NCBI GenBank assembly: GCA_021820845.1
Contig: JAKADC010000002.1
Span: 310,001 to 374,000 of the forward strand
Direction: 5' to 3'
DNA from: Pseudomonadota bacterium
Lineage (GTDB): Bacteria; Pseudomonadota; Gammaproteobacteria; Burkholderiales; Thiobacillaceae
DNA length: 64,000 nt
The notes under the pieces are model-generated. The model searched no databases. It saw only the letters and a list, made by a program, of their open reading frames with translations, and was not told where the DNA came from. Below are positions 41,643-50,685 of the stretch, in pieces. Within the stretch, counting starts at the first letter, position 1. Each line of letters opens with the position of its first letter. Both the position numbers and the translations under genes were made by a program.

Positions 41643-42503
41643 GTGCTAGTCATTGCGGGATACTTCGTCGTCGCCATCAGCATTTTCGGTGGCTTTGCGC
41701 TGGCGGGCGGCCATCTGGCGGCGCTGCTCCAGCCGGTGGAACTGCTGATGATCGGCGGCGCCGCGACGGGCGCGTTCCTCGTCGGCAACAACGCCAAGGC
41801 GGTCAAGGCGACGCTGAAGACGCTCCCCAGCGTTTTCAAGGGGTCCAAATACACGCGTGCGCTGTACATGGACATCATGGCGCTCTTGTACGAACTGCTG
41901 ACCAAGATCCGCAAGGAGGGCCTGATGTCGGTGGAAGCCGACGTCGACGCACCCGAAAGCAGCCCCCTGTTCGGGAAGTACCCGGCCATCATGGCCGACC
42001 ATCACATCATCGAGTTTCTGACCGACTACCTGCGCCTGATGGTGAGCGGCAGCATGAACGCGTTCGAAATCGAAAACCTGATGGACAACGAAATCGAGAC
42101 CCACCATCACGAAGGCGAGGTGCCGGTGCACGTCATCGCCAAGCTTGGCGACGGCATGCCCGCGTTCGGCATCGTGGCGGCGGTGATGGGTGTCGTGCAT
42201 ACGATGGAATCGGTCGGCCTGCCGCCGGCGGAGCTGGGCATCCTCATTGCGCACGCGCTGGTCGGAACCTTCCTCGGCATCCTGCTGGCCTATGGCTTCG
42301 TCGGTCCGCTCTCCACCTTGCTCGAGCAGAAGCTGCACGAATCGACCAAGATGCTGCAGTGCATCAAGGTGACGCTGCTCGCCAGCATCAACGGCTATGC
42401 GCCGGCGATCGCGGTCGAATTCGGCCGCAAGGTGCTGTTCTCGACCGAGCGGCCCTCCTTCAGCGAACTGGAAGGTCACGTCAGGAGCGCGAAGTCGCGT
42501 TGA
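41643..42503 (+). CDS. motA: Flagellar motor stator protein MotA
   Basis: 286 residues from a GTG start. Four membrane helices (two near the N-terminus, two at about 170-225) and the cytoplasmic charged loop that contacts FliG are present. The C-terminal helices carry DGMPAFGIVAAVMGVVHTMESVG, with the conserved Pro residues of the ion channel. With MotB it forms the proton-driven stator. The GTG is supported by a GGAACACAGGG upstream region and by the family N-terminus. Confidence 0.95.
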   Translation: MLVIAGYFVVAISIFGGFALAGGHLAALLQPVELLMIGGAATGAFLVGNNAKAVKATLKTLPSVFKGSKYTRALYMDIMALLYELLTKIRKEGLMSVEADVDAPESSPLFGKYPAIMADHHIIEFLTDYLRLMVSGSMNAFEIENLMDNEIETHHHEGEVPVHVIAKLGDGMPAFGIVAAVMGVVHTMESVGLPPAELGILIAHALVGTFLGILLAYGFVGPLSTLLEQKLHESTKMLQCIKVTLLASINGYAPAIAVEFGRKVLFSTERPSFSELEGHVRSAKSR

Positions 42504-42556
42504 GGCGCGGCCAGGGTTCGCGGTTTGCGCCGCGCCTCGACATCCGCATGACATAA

Positions 42557-43492
42557 ATGAGCGAGCAGAAAGCCCCCATCGTCATCAAGCGCGTCAGGAA
42601 GAAGGCGGGCCGCCACCACGGCGGCGCGTGGAAGATCGCGTATGCCGATTTCGTGACGGCGATGATGGCGTTCTTCCTGCTGATGTGGCTGCTTGGCTCG
42701 ACCACCAAAGGCGACCTCGAGGGCATCGCGAAATATTTCAAGACGCCTTTGAAGGTGGCGATGCGGGGCGGGTCGGGCAGCGGCGACAGTTCGAGCGTGA
42801 TCAAGGGCGGCGGCCTCGACATGACCCGCAACGTCGGCCAGGTCAAGAAGGGCGAGACCCGCGCCGAGAAGAAATCCTACAACCTGAAAGCCGCGCAGGC
42901 CGAGCTCGAACGGGTCGAGGCAGCCAATCTCAAGCACCTGAAGACACGCCTCGAAGCGGCGATCGACGCCAACCCGACCCTCAAGCAGTTCAAGCGGCAG
43001 CTTCTGATCGACATCACCAGCGAAGGCCTGCGCATCCAGATCGTCGACGAACAGAACCGGCCCATGTTCAACCTGGCGAGCGCCGAGTTGCAGCCCTACA
43101 CCCGGATCATCCTGCACGAGATCGGCAAGATGCTGAACGAAGTGCCCAACCGCATCAGCCTCTCGGGCCATACCGACGCCACGCCCTACACGAACGGCGA
43201 GCGCGGATACAGCAACTGGGAGCTGTCGGCCGATCGCGCCAACGCCTCGCGGCGGGAGCTGATCGCGGGCGGGATGGATGAATCGAAAATGCTGCGCGTG
43301 GTCGGCCTGGCGTCGTCCGTTCCCTTTGGCCAGGCCGCGCCGTACGATCCGGTCAATCGCCGCATCAGCATCATCGTGATGAACAAGCGCACCGAGGACG
43401 CGATCACCCAGGAGGCCAGCGGCGTGAACGCGACCGACAGCGTGCCCGAGGCGCGCGCGAGCGCCGGCGCCGCGGTGCTTGCGGTGAAATAG
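42557..43492 (+). CDS. motB: Flagellar motor stator protein MotB
   Basis: 311 residues. A single membrane helix carries the proton-carrying Asp (AYADFVTAMMAFFLLMWLLGS) and a C-terminal OmpA-like domain binds peptidoglycan (LSGHTDATPYTNGERGYSNWELSADRANASRREL). Partner of MotA, 53 nt downstream of it. Confidence 0.96.
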   Translation: MSEQKAPIVIKRVRKKAGRHHGGAWKIAYADFVTAMMAFFLLMWLLGSTTKGDLEGIAKYFKTPLKVAMRGGSGSGDSSSVIKGGGLDMTRNVGQVKKGETRAEKKSYNLKAAQAELERVEAANLKHLKTRLEAAIDANPTLKQFKRQLLIDITSEGLRIQIVDEQNRPMFNLASAELQPYTRIILHEIGKMLNEVPNRISLSGHTDATPYTNGERGYSNWELSADRANASRRELIAGGMDESKMLRVVGLASSVPFGQAAPYDPVNRRISIIVMNKRTEDAITQEASGVNATDSVPEARASAGAAVLAVK

Positions 43493-43613
43493 CAGGCCAA
43501 ATCCCGCCTTATTCCCCTGATCGCCCGTTCCGGGTGTGCCCAATAATCCAGCCTGTAGAACGTCCGCTTCGCGCATGCGCACGGGGCGGTTTTCTCGGAT
43601 CGGGTGAACAGGG

Positions 43614-44768
43614 ATGGCTGACGAAAGCGATCAGGAACGGACAGAAGCGCCGTCGCCGCAGCGACTGGAGAAGGCGCGCGAAGAAGGCCAGGTGCCGCAA
43701 TCGCGCGAACTCGCGACGTTCGTCGTCCTGATGGCGAGCGGCGCGGGCCTGTGGATGACCGCGGGCGGCCTCGGTCAGGCCATGTCGAAGATCGTGCGCG
43801 GCGGGCTGCAGTTCGATTCCTCGGTCGCGCGCGACAGCGCCTATGTCATGACGCAGTTGTCGGATCAGTTCCTGGCCGCCGTGCTCGCGCTCGCCCCTTT
43901 CCTGGCCCTCGTCGTGATCGCGGCGCTGGCTTCCCCCCTGCTGCTGCGCGGCTGGCTGTTCAGCACCAAGGCCTTCATGCCGGACTTCAAGCGCCTGAAC
44001 CCGTTGTCGGGTATCAAGCGCATGTTCTCCACGCACGGCCTGATCGAACTGGTCAAGTCGCTGGCGAAGGTCGGCTTGCTGGGAGGCGTCGCCGCATGGC
44101 TGATCTGGTCCAATCTCGACGCGATCTTTTCGCTCGGCATCGAGGAACCGTCGGGCGCCGTCCGCCACATGGGCAGCCTCGTCGGCAAGGTCTTCCTGCT
44201 CGCGTCGGGCGCGATGATCTTCATCGTCGTGCTCGACCTGCCGTACCAGCTCTGGAGCCACTTCAACAAGCTCAAGATGAGCAAGGAGCAGCTGCGCCAG
44301 GAAGCCAGGGAGTCGGAAGGCGACCCGCACGTCAAGGCGCGCATCCGCGCGCAGCAGCGCGAAGCGGCGCGCCGCCGCATGATGTCGGAGGTTCCCACCG
44401 CCGATGTCGTGGTGACCAACCCGACGCATTACGCCGTCGCCCTCAGATACAGCGAGGGCAAGATGCGCGCGCCGCGCGTGGTGGCCAAGGGGGCGGACGC
44501 GGTCGCCGCACGCATCCGCGAACTCGCCGCCGAGAACAAGGTGCCGCTGCTCGAGGCGCCGCCGCTCGCGCGCGCGCTGTTCCGCCACACCGAGCTTGGC
44601 GACGAGATTCCGGCGACGCTCTACGCCGCCGTCGCGGAAGTGCTCGCCTACGTGTTCCAGCTGCGCCATTTCCAGCAGGCGGGCGGCGACCGTCCCGACG
44701 CCCCGACCGCCTTGCCGGTGCCGCCTGAACTCGACCCGCTGCAAGCCGGCATGGGCGCCAAGGCATGA
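43614..44768 (+). CDS. flhB: Flagellar type III export protein FlhB
   Basis: 384 residues, four membrane helices in the N-terminal half and a cytoplasmic domain with the self-cleaving NPTH motif (VVTNPTHYAVALRYSEG). Cleavage switches export from rod/hook to filament proteins. N-terminal TEAPSPQRLEKAREEGQVPQS is typical. Stop overlaps the flhA start by 4 nt. Confidence 0.97.
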   Translation: MADESDQERTEAPSPQRLEKAREEGQVPQSRELATFVVLMASGAGLWMTAGGLGQAMSKIVRGGLQFDSSVARDSAYVMTQLSDQFLAAVLALAPFLALVVIAALASPLLLRGWLFSTKAFMPDFKRLNPLSGIKRMFSTHGLIELVKSLAKVGLLGGVAAWLIWSNLDAIFSLGIEEPSGAVRHMGSLVGKVFLLASGAMIFIVVLDLPYQLWSHFNKLKMSKEQLRQEARESEGDPHVKARIRAQQREAARRRMMSEVPTADVVVTNPTHYAVALRYSEGKMRAPRVVAKGADAVAARIRELAAENKVPLLEAPPLARALFRHTELGDEIPATLYAAVAEVLAYVFQLRHFQQAGGDRPDAPTALPVPPELDPLQAGMGAKA

Positions 44769-46843
44769 ACGGCGCCTTGAGCCTTTCCAATCTGTTCAGC
44801 AGCGCCAACGCGCGCGCGCTGGCGGCGCCGCTTTTCATCGTCCTCGTCCTGGCGATGCTGGTGCTGCCGCTGCCGCCGTTCGCGCTCGACATGCTGTTCA
44901 CCTTCAACATCGCGCTCTCGATCATGGTGCTGCTGGTGGGCCTGTCGACGAAGAAGGCACTCGACTTCGCGGCCTTTCCCACGGTGCTGCTGCTTTCCAC
45001 GCTGCTGCGCCTGTCGCTCAACGTCGCCTCCACCCGCGTCGTGCTGCTGCACGGCCACACCGGTCCGGACGCGGCCGGCAAGGTGATCGAGGCCTTCGGC
45101 CATTTCCTGGTCGGCGGCAATTACGCGGTCGGCATCATCGTGTTCGTCATCCTGGTGGTGATCAATTTCATCGTCATCACCAAGGGTGCGGGGCGGATCG
45201 CCGAGGTCAGCGCGCGCTTCACCCTCGACGCGATGCCGGGCAAGCAGATGGCGATCGACGCCGACCTCAATGCGGGCCTGATCGACGAGAACGAGGCGCG
45301 CCGGCGCCGCGCCGAAATCGCGCAGGAAGCCGACTTCTACGGGTCGATGGACGGCGCCTCGAAGTTCGTCCGCGGCGATGCCATCGCCGGCATCCTGATC
45401 CTGCTGATCAACATCGTCGGCGGTCTCGTCATCGGCCTGATGCAGCACGACATGTCGCTGGCGGACGCGGCGCAGAACTACACGCTGCTGGCGATCGGCG
45501 ACGGCCTGGTGGCGCAGATTCCGGCGCTGGTCATCTCGATCGCCGCCGGCATCATCGTCAGCCGCGTCAGCACCGAGGAAGACATCGCGGGGCAGGTGCT
45601 CTCCAACGTGTTCAACAAGACCCAGGCGCTCTATATCACGGCCGCGATCCTCGGCATGATGGGGATGATCCCGGGCATGCCCAACCTGGCGTTTCTCCTG
45701 CTGGCGGCCGGCATGGCCTGGCTCGCATACAAGAGAAGCCGCCGCCACGAGGTCGCCGCGCCCGAGACCGAAGCGGCGCCCGTCGCCGCGATCGAATCGC
45801 AGGAAGCCAGCTGGGAAGACGTCGCGCCCATCGACACGCTGGGGCTGGAAGTCGGCTATCGCCTGATTCCGCTGGTGGACAGCGCCGCCGACGGCGAACT
45901 GGTGCGGCGCATCAAGGGCATCCGCAAGAAGTTCGCGCGGGAAATCGGATTTTTGCCGCCCGCCGTGCACATCCGCGACAACCTCGAGATCAATCCGAGC
46001 AGCTACCGCATCACGCTCAAGGGCGTGGAGATCGGCAGCGGCGAAGTGCGCACCGGATCCTTTCTCGCCATCGATCCCGGCAACGTCGCCACCGCGCTGC
46101 CCGGCGCCGCGACGCGTGACCCCGCCTTCGGCCTGCCGGCGGTGTGGATCGAAGCGGGCCTGCGGGAGCAGGCGCAGGCCATGGGCTACACCGTGGTCGA
46201 TCCGGGCACCGTGATCGCCACGCACCTGAACCACCTGGTCACGCTGCACGCCGCCGAATTGCTCGGGCGCCAGGAGGCGCAGGCGCTCCTCGATCATCTC
46301 GGCAAGAGCGCGCCGAGGCTGGTCGAGGATCTCGTACCGAAGATGCTGCCGCTGTCCAGCGTGCAGAAGGTGCTGCAGAACCTGCTCACCGAAGGCGTCA
46401 CGATCCGCGACATGCGGACCATCATCGACACGCTGCTGGAGCATGCCGCACGCGTGCAGGATCCGCACGAACTCACGTCGCTGGTCCGGGTGGCGCTGGG
46501 ACGCTCGATCGTGCAGCAGATCTACGGCGCGTCCAGCGAGCTGCCGGTGATCGCGCTCGACCAGGGCCTGGAGCGGCTGCTGCTGCAGACCCTGCAGGCG
46601 GGCCACGATTCCGCCGGCATGGAGCCGGGGCTGGCCGACACCCTGCTGGAACGCGCGCAGGCCTCGACGCAGCGCCAGGAAGCGCTCGGCCATCCGCCGG
46701 TGCTGCTGACGCCCGCCGTGCTGCGTCCGCTGCTCGCGCGTTTCCTGCGGCGCACGGTGCCGCAACTCAAGGTGCTTTCACACGCCGAAGTGCCTGAAGG
46801 CAAGCAGATCAAAGTGACTTCCCTGGTAGGAGGAGCAGCATGA
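44765..46843 (+). CDS. flhA: Flagellar type III export protein FlhA
   Basis: 692 residues. Eight membrane helices in the N-terminal half, the FHIPEP-signature region (STRVVLLHGHTGPDAAGKVIEAFG then GGNYAVGIIVF), and a long cytoplasmic C-terminal domain that receives substrate/chaperone complexes. Overlaps flhB and flhF by 4 nt each. Confidence 0.97.
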   Translation: MNGALSLSNLFSSANARALAAPLFIVLVLAMLVLPLPPFALDMLFTFNIALSIMVLLVGLSTKKALDFAAFPTVLLLSTLLRLSLNVASTRVVLLHGHTGPDAAGKVIEAFGHFLVGGNYAVGIIVFVILVVINFIVITKGAGRIAEVSARFTLDAMPGKQMAIDADLNAGLIDENEARRRRAEIAQEADFYGSMDGASKFVRGDAIAGILILLINIVGGLVIGLMQHDMSLADAAQNYTLLAIGDGLVAQIPALVISIAAGIIVSRVSTEEDIAGQVLSNVFNKTQALYITAAILGMMGMIPGMPNLAFLLLAAGMAWLAYKRSRRHEVAAPETEAAPVAAIESQEASWEDVAPIDTLGLEVGYRLIPLVDSAADGELVRRIKGIRKKFAREIGFLPPAVHIRDNLEINPSSYRITLKGVEIGSGEVRTGSFLAIDPGNVATALPGAATRDPAFGLPAVWIEAGLREQAQAMGYTVVDPGTVIATHLNHLVTLHAAELLGRQEAQALLDHLGKSAPRLVEDLVPKMLPLSSVQKVLQNLLTEGVTIRDMRTIIDTLLEHAARVQDPHELTSLVRVALGRSIVQQIYGASSELPVIALDQGLERLLLQTLQAGHDSAGMEPGLADTLLERAQASTQRQEALGHPPVLLTPAVLRPLLARFLRRTVPQLKVLSHAEVPEGKQIKVTSLVGGAA

Positions 46844-48102
46844 ACGTCAAACGTATCGTCGCCAAAACGTCGCGCGAGGCCATGCGCCAGTTGCGCGACG
46901 CGCTCGGATCCGATGCGGTCATCCTTTCCAATCGCAGCGTCGAGGGCGGCGTCGAAGTGCTGGCCCTGCCGGCCGAGGACATCGCCGCGATGGCGCCGCC
47001 GGTCGTCGAGACGCCGACACCCGTCCCGTCCCGCCCTGCGTTCGCCGAGGCGACCGCCGAGCCGGAACCGGCCGTCGCCATCAAGCGCCGCCTGATCGAG
47101 CGCGCCGCGGCACCCGGTCCCGACAGCGCGGACTTGGCGCAGAGCCTGATGGGTGAAATCCGGGGCGAAATCAAGTCGATGCAGACGCGTCTGGAAAGCC
47201 AGCTCGCCGATCTCGCGTGGCGCGATCTGCCGGGACGCGATCCTGCCGGTGCGGCGGTGATGCGCGAGATGCTGGGCGCCGGCTTCAGCGCCACGCTCGC
47301 GCGTGAGATGCTGGAAACCCTGCCCAAAGGCGACGCCGACCAGGCACAGGCCTGGATGAAGAACACCCTGATGAAGCGGCTGCAGGTGATGCAGAACGAG
47401 ACCGACATGCTCGACGGCGGCGGCGTCTTTGCGCTCATGGGGCCGACCGGCGCCGGCAAGACCACCACCACTGCCAAGCTGGCGGCGCGCTTCGTGGTGC
47501 GCCACGGCGCCGACAAGCTGGCGCTCCTGACCACCGACAGCTACCGGATCGGCGGCCACGAGCAGCTGCGGATCTACGGCAGGATTCTCGGCGTGACCGT
47601 GCACGCGGTGCGCGACGCGGCCGACCTGCGGCTGGCGCTGTCCGAGCTGCGCAACAAGCACACCGTCCTGATCGATACCGTCGGCATGAGCCAGCGCGAC
47701 CAGGCCGTCGCCGAGCAGGTCGAGATGCTTTGCCAGGCCGGCAAGCAGATCAAGCGGCTGCTGCTGCTGAACGCCACGAGCCACGGCGACACGCTGAACG
47801 AAGTCGTGCAGGCCTACCAGCTGCGCGGGCTCGACGGCTGCATCCTGTCGAAGGTCGACGAGGCCGCGAGCCTCGGCCCCGCGCTCGATTGCGCGATCCG
47901 CCACCAGCTCGCCGTGCACTATCTCGCGACCGGCCAGCGCGTGCCCGAGGACCTGCATCTGGCCAATCGTCAGTACCTCATCCACCGCGCCTTCAAGGCG
48001 CGCACGTCGCCGTCGCCTTGGCATCTGGACGACAGCGAACTCGCCTTTGCGCTGTCGGGCGTTCAGGCCTCGCATCGCGAAAGCGCGGTGGCCCGTGGAT
48101 AA
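46840..48102 (+). CDS. flhF: Flagellar biosynthesis GTPase FlhF
   Basis: 420 residues. An N-terminal basic domain, a variable middle, and an SRP-type GTPase domain with GPTGAGKTTTTAKLAARF, TTDSYRIGGHEQL and LIDTVGMSQRD. FlhF fixes the site and number of flagella with FlhG. The ATG overlaps the flhA stop; the end overlaps flhG by 8 nt. Confidence 0.96.
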   Translation: MNVKRIVAKTSREAMRQLRDALGSDAVILSNRSVEGGVEVLALPAEDIAAMAPPVVETPTPVPSRPAFAEATAEPEPAVAIKRRLIERAAAPGPDSADLAQSLMGEIRGEIKSMQTRLESQLADLAWRDLPGRDPAGAAVMREMLGAGFSATLAREMLETLPKGDADQAQAWMKNTLMKRLQVMQNETDMLDGGGVFALMGPTGAGKTTTTAKLAARFVVRHGADKLALLTTDSYRIGGHEQLRIYGRILGVTVHAVRDAADLRLALSELRNKHTVLIDTVGMSQRDQAVAEQVEMLCQAGKQIKRLLLLNATSHGDTLNEVVQAYQLRGLDGCILSKVDEAASLGPALDCAIRHQLAVHYLATGQRVPEDLHLANRQYLIHRAFKARTSPSPWHLDDSELAFALSGVQASHRESAVARG

Positions 48103-48976
48103 ATTCGTCGGCGATCAGGCCGCCGGTCTGCGCCGCTTGCTGGGGCAGTCCAGGTTCCAGGTCATCACCGTGATGGCGGGCCAGCAGGGGGCGGGCAAGA
48201 CCGCCGCCACCGCCAATCTCGCGGTCGCCATGGCGCGTTCCGGACGCGACGTTCTCATCATCGACCAGGACCGGCACGGGCGCGGCGCCTGCGCCGCGCT
48301 CGGGCTGACGCCGCGCTACGACGTCGCGGACGTCCTCGCGGGACGCTGCACGCTGGATGCGCTGATCCTCGCCGGTCCGGACAACGTGCAGGTACTGCCG
48401 CTCGGCGGCGGCTTCAGCCGCCTGGGACGCCTGTCCGAGCGCGATCAGGAATGGCTCGCGCGGAATTTCGACCGTCTGCAGTGCGGCGTCGACGTCGTGC
48501 TGGTCGACATGGAAGAGGCGACCGATCCCGACGCGCTGCCGCTGGGACTTGCCGCCTCGGAGATCATGGTGATCCTGCCGCCGGGCAATGCCGCGATCAC
48601 CCAGGCCTATGCGCTGGTGAAGCGCCTGGCGCACAACTTCGGCAAGCGCCGCTTCCGTCTGCTGCTCAACCGCATCGAATCGCCCGAACAGGCGCAGGCC
48701 GTGGCGCGCAATTTCTCCCGCACCGCCGAGCAGTATCTGAACGTGTCGGTCGATTACCTCGGCTACGTTCCGCTCGACGAGCGGCTGACGCGCGCGGGGC
48801 GATTGCGCACCTCGGTGGTCGAGGCGTTCCCGGTCGCGCAATCGACCTCGCAATTCCGCAAGCTCGCCGACGGCCTGCTGCGCTGGCCGCAGCCCGCGAG
48901 CCTCGGAAGCGTCGGCGGATTCATGCAGCGCGTCATCCAGGGCGGCCGCCTGGCCGAAGCCTGCAGAAGGGGATAA
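48095..48976 (+). CDS. flhG: MinD-like ATPase FlhG
   Basis: 293 residues from a GTG that overlaps the flhF stop by 8 nt. The deviant Walker A is MAGQQGAGKTAATANLAVAM, and LIIDQDRHGRGACAALGL and VLVDMEEATDPDAL follow. FlhG limits flagellar number by acting on FlhF. Next comes the inverted-repeat element. Confidence 0.94.
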   Translation: MDKFVGDQAAGLRRLLGQSRFQVITVMAGQQGAGKTAATANLAVAMARSGRDVLIIDQDRHGRGACAALGLTPRYDVADVLAGRCTLDALILAGPDNVQVLPLGGGFSRLGRLSERDQEWLARNFDRLQCGVDVVLVDMEEATDPDALPLGLAASEIMVILPPGNAAITQAYALVKRLAHNFGKRRFRLLLNRIESPEQAQAVARNFSRTAEQYLNVSVDYLGYVPLDERLTRAGRLRTSVVEAFPVAQSTSQFRKLADGLLRWPQPASLGSVGGFMQRVIQGGRLAEACRRG

Positions 48977-48981
48977 AGATT

Positions 48982-49213
48982 CTAGAAACCATGGTTGATC
49001 GCTCTCAACGTTATGGAATTTGATATGGATACCGGCCTTTTGATCTTTGATTGCGTTTACCAGCAAGGTGCGTCCGCTACGCACCCGCTGGCACGCCTGG
49101 CCGAGCACCTGCCTTTGTCACTCGTTGTTGCAGGCAACGGCCTGCTGCCGCCTCGCTTCGCGGCAGCCACTCACCCAGACGCACCATCGGGCGCGTCCAA
49201 CCACGGTTTCTAG
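48982..49213. mobile_element. 232-bp MITE-like element with terminal inverted repeats
   Basis: The ends CTAGAAACCATGGTTG (48982-48997) and CAACCACGGTTTCTAG (49198-49213) are inverted copies matching at 15 of 16 positions, and partial similarity continues inward. An internal perfect 8-bp hairpin (GCTGCCGC / GCGGCAGC, 49144-49167) is present. It encodes no transposase. It begins 5 nt after flhG and ends 4 nt before fliA. A GAT on each side could be a short target duplication, but this is weak. Confidence 0.6.
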
Positions 49214-49217
49214 GATC

Positions 49218-49961
49218 ATGTACACCGCAACCGGTAAAAGCGAAAAAAGCGAACAAAAGAACGATCTGTTGGCGCAGTACATGCCGATGGTGAAGCGGCT
49301 CGCGCACCACATGATGGGGCGCCTGCCGCCGAGCGTCGACGAGAACGACCTGGTGCAGGCCGGCATGATCGGGCTGCTCGACGCGATCAGCCGCTACGAC
49401 GCGGCGCAAAGCGCGCAGTTCGAGGCGTACGCCATCCAGCGCATCCGCGGCTCGATGATCGACGAACTGCGCCAGTCCGACTGGATGCCGCGCAGCACGC
49501 GGCAGTCGATGCGCAAGATCGAGCAGACGATCAGCGCGTTGCAGCACAAGCTCGGGCGGCAGCCCGGCGAATCCGAAATCGCCGAGGCGATGAAGATGCC
49601 GCTGGCCGAGTACCAGGCGATGCTCGGTGACGCGCGCGGGCATCAGCTTCTGTATTTCGAGGATTTCGGCGAGTCGGACGACGACGATTCCTTCCTCGAC
49701 AAGCAGTCGGCGGACGAGGCCAGCATGCCGCTGCCGCAACTGCTCGACGCCAACCTGCGCGCGTGCATCATCGCCGGCATCGAGAACCTGCCCGAGCGCG
49801 AACAGTTGCTGATGTCGCTGTATTACGAACAGGAGCTCAACCTGCGCGAAATCGCCGAAATCTTCGGCGTGTCCGAGTCGCGCGTCTGCCAGCTCCACGG
49901 CCAGGCGATCGCGCGGCTGCGCGCCAAGCTGAAGGAAGATGCATGGATCGCGGCAGCCTGA
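49218..49961 (+). CDS. fliA: Flagellar sigma factor FliA (sigma-28)
   Basis: 247 residues. Region 2 (LAHHMMGRLPPSVDENDLVQAGMIGLLDAI, then EAYAIQRIRGSMIDELRQSDW), region 3, and region 4 helix-turn-helix (LNLREIAEIFGVSESRVCQLHGQAIARLR) are complete. It directs late flagellar and chemotaxis promoters such as that at 41530. The start MYTATGK is the usual family N-terminus, but the ribosome site is poor (AGGA only 2 nt before the ATG), because the inverted-repeat element ends right there. Confidence 0.95.
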   Translation: MYTATGKSEKSEQKNDLLAQYMPMVKRLAHHMMGRLPPSVDENDLVQAGMIGLLDAISRYDAAQSAQFEAYAIQRIRGSMIDELRQSDWMPRSTRQSMRKIEQTISALQHKLGRQPGESEIAEAMKMPLAEYQAMLGDARGHQLLYFEDFGESDDDDSFLDKQSADEASMPLPQLLDANLRACIIAGIENLPEREQLLMSLYYEQELNLREIAEIFGVSESRVCQLHGQAIARLRAKLKEDAWIAAA

Positions 49962-50680
49962 TCGGGTTCGGGCTCGCGGCCGCCGCCGTCTTCGGCGGCC
50001 AGGCGATGGAGGGCGGTCACATCGGCCTGTTCATGCAGCCTGCCGCCTTCGTCATCGTGTTGGGCGGGACGCTGGCCGCGGTATTGCTGCATCATCCGTT
50101 TCCGGTCTTCCTGCAAGGGGTCCGCATGGCGAAATGGGTCGTGCGTCCGCCCGAGGGAGAAGCCGCCGCGCTGATCCAGCGCATCGTCCGCTGGTCCCAT
50201 ACCGCGCGCCAGGATGGCCTGCTGGCGCTGGAGCGGCATCTCGCCACGGTGCACGATCCGTTCCAGCGCGACGGCCTGCAGCTGCTGATCGACGGCGCCG
50301 ACGCGGCGAGGCTGCGCGAGACGCTCGACGTCCGGATCGTCGGCTTCGAGACGGCCGAGCGCCAGGCGGCGCGGGTGTGGGAAGCGGCGGGCGGTTACGC
50401 GCCGACGCTCGGCATCCTCGGCGCGGTCATGGGGCTGATTCACGTGATGGAAAACCTGACCGAGCCCGGCAAGCTGGGCACCGGCATCGCCGTCGCCTTC
50501 GTCGCGACCATCTACGGCGTGGGCCTCGCCAATCTCGTGTTCCTGCCGGTCGCCAACAAGATCAAGTTCGCTATCGCAAGCCGGGTGAACGAGCGCGAGA
50601 TCCTCTGCGACGGTCTCATCGGCATCGCGCAGGGCGACAATCCGCGCATGCTCGAAGCCCGCCTGAAGGGCTATCTGTGA
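49943..50680 (+). CDS. motC: Second stator protein, MotA family (MotC)
   Basis: 245 residues. MotA/TolQ/ExbB channel domain with helices at 5-25, 32-50 and two near 150-200 (APTLGILGAVMGLIHVMENLTEPG, GIAVAFVATIYGVGLANLVFLP). With the following MotB-like protein it forms a second stator unit, as motC-motD do in Pseudomonas. Starts 19 nt inside the end of fliA with an AAGGAAG ribosome site, so it is cotranscribed with the sigma factor. Confidence 0.92.
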   Translation: MDRGSLIGFGLAAAAVFGGQAMEGGHIGLFMQPAAFVIVLGGTLAAVLLHHPFPVFLQGVRMAKWVVRPPEGEAAALIQRIVRWSHTARQDGLLALERHLATVHDPFQRDGLQLLIDGADAARLRETLDVRIVGFETAERQAARVWEAAGGYAPTLGILGAVMGLIHVMENLTEPGKLGTGIAVAFVATIYGVGLANLVFLPVANKIKFAIASRVNEREILCDGLIGIAQGDNPRMLEARLKGYL

Positions 50681-50685
50681 GGCTC

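Noticed and set aside
49001-49213. 72-codon plus-strand frame between flhG and fliA
   Set aside because: It lies almost wholly inside the inverted-repeat element, has no ribosome site and ends at the repeat boundary.
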